Below, piece by piece: positions 7,822 through 9,021 of a stretch of 9,021 nucleotides of DNA. The first letter of the stretch is position 1. Every line of letters begins with the position of its first letter. Made by a program: the position numbers and the translations under genes. The stretch covers positions 1 to 9,021 of the forward strand of contig CANHLV010000049.1 in NCBI GenBank assembly GCA_947461495.1, written 5' to 3'. The notes beneath the pieces were generated by a model. The model was not told the DNA's origin. It saw only the letters and a list, made by a program, of their open reading frames with translations, and searched no databases. This DNA is from Chitinophagaceae bacterium. GTDB lineage: Bacteria; Bacteroidota; Bacteroidia; Chitinophagales; Chitinophagaceae.

Positions 7822-7829
7822 AAAATTTA
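7822..7829 (-). promoter_or_regulatory. Possible -7 promoter element for the OmpA-like gene
   Basis: On the minus strand this reads TAAATTTT, seven of eight positions of TAnnTTTG. Three successive TTG triplets lie 15, 18 and 21 nt upstream and could serve as the -33 element. Transcription would begin near 7818, only about 3 nt before the first ATG, which favours the second ATG at 7785 as the real start. This is a weak prediction from consensus only. Confidence 0.3.
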
Positions 7830-7863
7830 GTTGGTTAAAAAATTCAACAACAACAAGTCAACA

Positions 7864-7889
7864 CTAGTCGAGAGACCAGCGCTATTTTG
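7864..7889. repeat. Intergenic repeat copy 1 (hairpin plus GACCAGCGCTATTTTG)
   Basis: An imperfect inverted repeat (CTAGTC 7864-7869, GACCAG 7874-7879, loop GAGA) is followed by the palindrome AGCGCT and ATTTTG. It aligns at roughly three quarters of positions with the copy at 8020-8043. The single stem mismatch would be a U-G wobble in minus-strand RNA, so the hairpin survives there. Confidence 0.6.
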
Positions 7890-7909
7890 AAAATAGAATT
7901 TTGAAAATA
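7884..7909. repeat. Tandem 12-nt direct repeat with a 14-nt period
   Basis: ATTTTGAAAATA occurs exactly at 7884-7895 and again at 7898-7909. Each copy is itself nearly palindromic. It lies 75-100 bp upstream of the OmpA-like start, so it could be a paired protein-binding site or simply a local duplication next to repeat copy 1. Confidence 0.5.
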
Positions 7910-7988
7910 TCTTTTAGATTTCTAATAAAAAGTTAAGGGTAGTTTGTTGGGAAAGATTTAAGAAAATGTTGGGAGTGGATGTATAATA

Positions 7989-8092
7989 CGGACTAAGTCC
8001 GAGAGCTTTCATAGACACCGGTCAGGAGACCGGCGCCATTTCGTTAGACTAGCGCTAATTCAACTTCCCCCTTTGGGGGATTGAGGGGGCCT
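7989..8092. repeat. Composite intergenic repeat: three palindromic blocks and a C5/G5 element
   Basis: The stretch contains four blocks. First is a 13-nt palindrome, CGGACTAAGTCCG (7989-8001). Second is a hairpin with stem CCGGTC/GACCGG (8018-8033, loop AGGA) overlapping palindrome GGCGCC and ATTTCG. Third is a partial copy, GACTAGCGCTAATT (8047-8060). Last is CCCCCTTTGGGGG (8067-8079) followed by ATTGAGGGGG (8080-8089). The second and third blocks share GAC(C/T)(A/G)GCGC(C/T) with the copy at 7864-7889. Similar C5/G5 strings are, as I recall, common between genes in Bacteroidota genomes. No U-tract follows any stem on the minus strand, so these are not classical terminators. The rest of the 239-bp gap 7816-8054 shows no gene. 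Confidence 0.65.
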
Positions 8093-8441
8093 CAATTTGT
8101 GCAGTCCTTATTTTTACAATCTTTTTGATGAGTGTAACTGGAATTTTTTTGTCGATTGGGAATTGAATGGCTCCTTTAGAATATTTGAATTTACTTAACT
8201 CAGTTTCAACAGCCTTAATGCCAGCTGCAGTAGGGTAGAAGCCTATATGATTTTTAAATGCTGCAAAATAGACCAGCGGTTTTCCTTTGTATTTGAATGC
8301 CGGCATTCCATAGCTGATGCATTCTTCAGCTTTGGAATTTGTTAGTTGAATTAATTGTCTTAATTCTGTTAACTGTTGTATTACAGTTGCAGGATAATCA
8401 GCTAAATATTCTTCAAAATTTACAGGCTTCTTATTAAGCAT
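8055..8441 (-). CDS. DUF1801 (YdhG/frataxin-like) protein with repeat-derived C-terminal tail
   Basis: This is a 128-residue cytosolic protein of the DUF1801 family. Visible family features are the N-terminal helices with EEYLADYP and LTELRQLIQ, then EECISYGMPAFKYKGKPLVYFAAFKNHIGFYP (40-70), SKGAIQFPID (88-97) and the final helix PVTLIKKIVKIR. Members such as Bacillus YdhG are described as frataxin-like iron chaperones, but I do not infer that role here from sequence alone. The domain ends near residue 115. The last 12 residues (EAPSIPQRGKLN) are encoded by the intergenic C5/G5 repeat, and the TAG stop by an adjacent repeat copy, so the original stop seems to have been lost. The gene follows the lipocalin-like lipoprotein gene by 22 bp and probably shares its transcript. 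Confidence 0.85.
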   Translation of the reverse strand: MLNKKPVNFEEYLADYPATVIQQLTELRQLIQLTNSKAEECISYGMPAFKYKGKPLVYFAAFKNHIGFYPTAAGIKAVETELSKFKYSKGAIQFPIDKKIPVTLIKKIVKIRTAQIEAPSIPQRGKLN

Positions 8442-8463
8442 GGTATATGAAAGTTTATTGCAA

Positions 8464-8838
8464 TTATTTTTCTTTTAGCAGTATCAATTTTTCAGGTGTA
8501 CCTCCATTGTTCATATCAAATACTAAACTGTCGGCAGTGAGCTTTGTTATATTTACCATTATTTCCTGCATGCCTTCTTCGGTGGTGAATAAGAGATTGT
8601 TTTCAACTTTGTATGTGCCTTTTTTGGAGGTTCCGTTATGAGTAAAAATGTAATGTTCTTTTTCATCAAAAACGAATGATGTGTTTTCTGATTTACTAGC
8701 ATTAGGTATTCCATTTTCAAGCCAGGAAGCTCCCTTCCATTGACCAATAATAAGTTTGTTGTTTTTACTATCGATACAAGAACTTATTAATGTTGTTAAA
8801 ACAAATAACATGACTAATAAATTGATAATCTTTTTCAT
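8464..8838 (-). CDS. Small lipocalin-like lipoprotein
   Basis: This 124-residue envelope lipoprotein starts with MKKIINLL, a hydrophobic run to residue 20 and a lipobox LISSC with lipidated Cys21. The mature part begins with a polar linker and then shows the pattern of short Bacteroidota lipocalin-like domains: GQWKGASW (32-39), an F-x-F-D-x-x-x-x-Y strand, THNGTSKKGTYKVENNLLF, and KLTADSLVFDMN near the end. This pattern suggests an up-and-down beta-barrel. The ligand and role are unknown. The gene starts 58 bp after the kbl stop and lies 22 bp before the DUF1801 gene. Confidence 0.75.
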   Translation of the reverse strand: MKKIINLLVMLFVLTTLISSCIDSKNNKLIIGQWKGASWLENGIPNASKSENTSFVFDEKEHYIFTHNGTSKKGTYKVENNLLFTTEEGMQEIMVNITKLTADSLVFDMNNGGTPEKLILLKEK

Positions 8839-8857
8839 AATTGATATTTTATAGGGT

Positions 8858-8890
8858 TTGACAATGCAACAAAATAACCATCATTGTTAA
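8858..8890. repeat. 9-bp inverted repeat after kbl, weak terminator candidate
   Basis: TTGACAATG (8858-8866) and CATTGTTAA (8882-8890) are reverse complements except for one position, with a 15-nt loop. The repeat sits just past the kbl stop codon. In minus-strand RNA the odd pair is A-C and no U-tract follows, so termination would be weak. An operator for the lipoprotein gene is the alternative. Confidence 0.3.
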
Positions 8891-8896
8891 GATATT

Positions 8897-9021
8897 TTAT
8901 TTCAAGATTCCTAATTCTTTCCCAATTTTAGTAAAAGCTTCAATAGCTTTATCCAAATGCTGTTGTTCATGTGCTGCACTAAGTTGAACTCTGATCCTTG
9001 CTTGACCTTTTGCAACTACAG
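8897..9021 (-). CDS. kbl: Glycine C-acetyltransferase (2-amino-3-ketobutyrate CoA ligase), C-terminal end
   Basis: Only the last 40 codons and the TAA (8899-8897) are inside the window; the gene continues beyond the right edge. The peptide reads VVAKGQARIRVQLSAAH, then a helix, EQQHLDKAIEAFTKIG, and ends KELGILK. KGQARIRVQ-S-A-H followed by LD-AI-AF-K-GKELG is what I recognise as the C terminus of Kbl, a PLP-dependent alpha-oxoamine synthase that turns 2-amino-3-oxobutyrate plus CoA into glycine and acetyl-CoA in threonine degradation. BioF and serine palmitoyltransferase are relatives, but their ends differ. The lysine that binds PLP is outside the window, so activity cannot be judged. Confidence 0.82.
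   Translation of the reverse strand, partial: VVAKGQARIRVQLSAAHEQQHLDKAIEAFTKIGKELGILK

Noticed and set aside
7989..8079. Series of palindromes considered as a CRISPR array or attachment site.
   Set aside because: Repeat units differ in sequence and spacing, there are no uniform spacers, and no cas, integrase or tRNA gene is nearby.

Overview
The window comes from an AT-rich member of the Bacteroidota, probably a Chitinophagia- or Sphingobacteriia-like lineage. The evidence is a type IX secretion C-terminal sorting domain on a seven-repeat beta-propeller protein, Bacteroidota-style lipoproteins, an OmpA-family protein carrying a carboxypeptidase-regulatory-like domain, leaders without Shine-Dalgarno sequences, and a TAnnTTTG-type -7 promoter element. 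The lineage is my inference; no rRNA or other marker gene is present. Every supported gene is on the minus strand, so transcription runs from high to low coordinates.

In order of transcription, the window opens with the last 40 codons of a glycine C-acetyltransferase (kbl, threonine breakdown). A small lipocalin-like lipoprotein and a DUF1801 (YdhG/frataxin-like) protein follow, 22 bp apart. The DUF1801 gene runs straight into a repeat-rich spacer (about 7855-8092) that supplies its last 12 codons and its stop.

Beyond the spacer come an OmpA-family envelope protein with two OmpA-type domains (6703-7815), a secreted oligopeptidase B-like serine peptidase (4516-6645) and an MFS transporter (3355-4512). 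The transporter starts at TTG, 3 nt after the peptidase stop and in the same frame, so these two are very probably co-transcribed and perhaps translationally coupled. A perfect 15-bp inverted repeat lies across the peptidase start codon.

The last part holds a 736-residue T9SS-exported surface or secreted protein with its own likely promoter, a lipoprotein beta-carbonic anhydrase, and the start of a YdcZ/DUF606 family membrane transporter cut by the window edge. The last two are 14 bp apart.

Functionally this is a cell-envelope and periplasm neighbourhood: peptide degradation, transport, carbonate chemistry and surface proteins. I see no defence system, CRISPR array, insertion sequence, tRNA or rRNA. 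The points most worth a second look are the start-codon hairpin of the peptidase, the repeat that has become coding in the DUF1801 gene, and the closed seven-repeat architecture of the T9SS protein.
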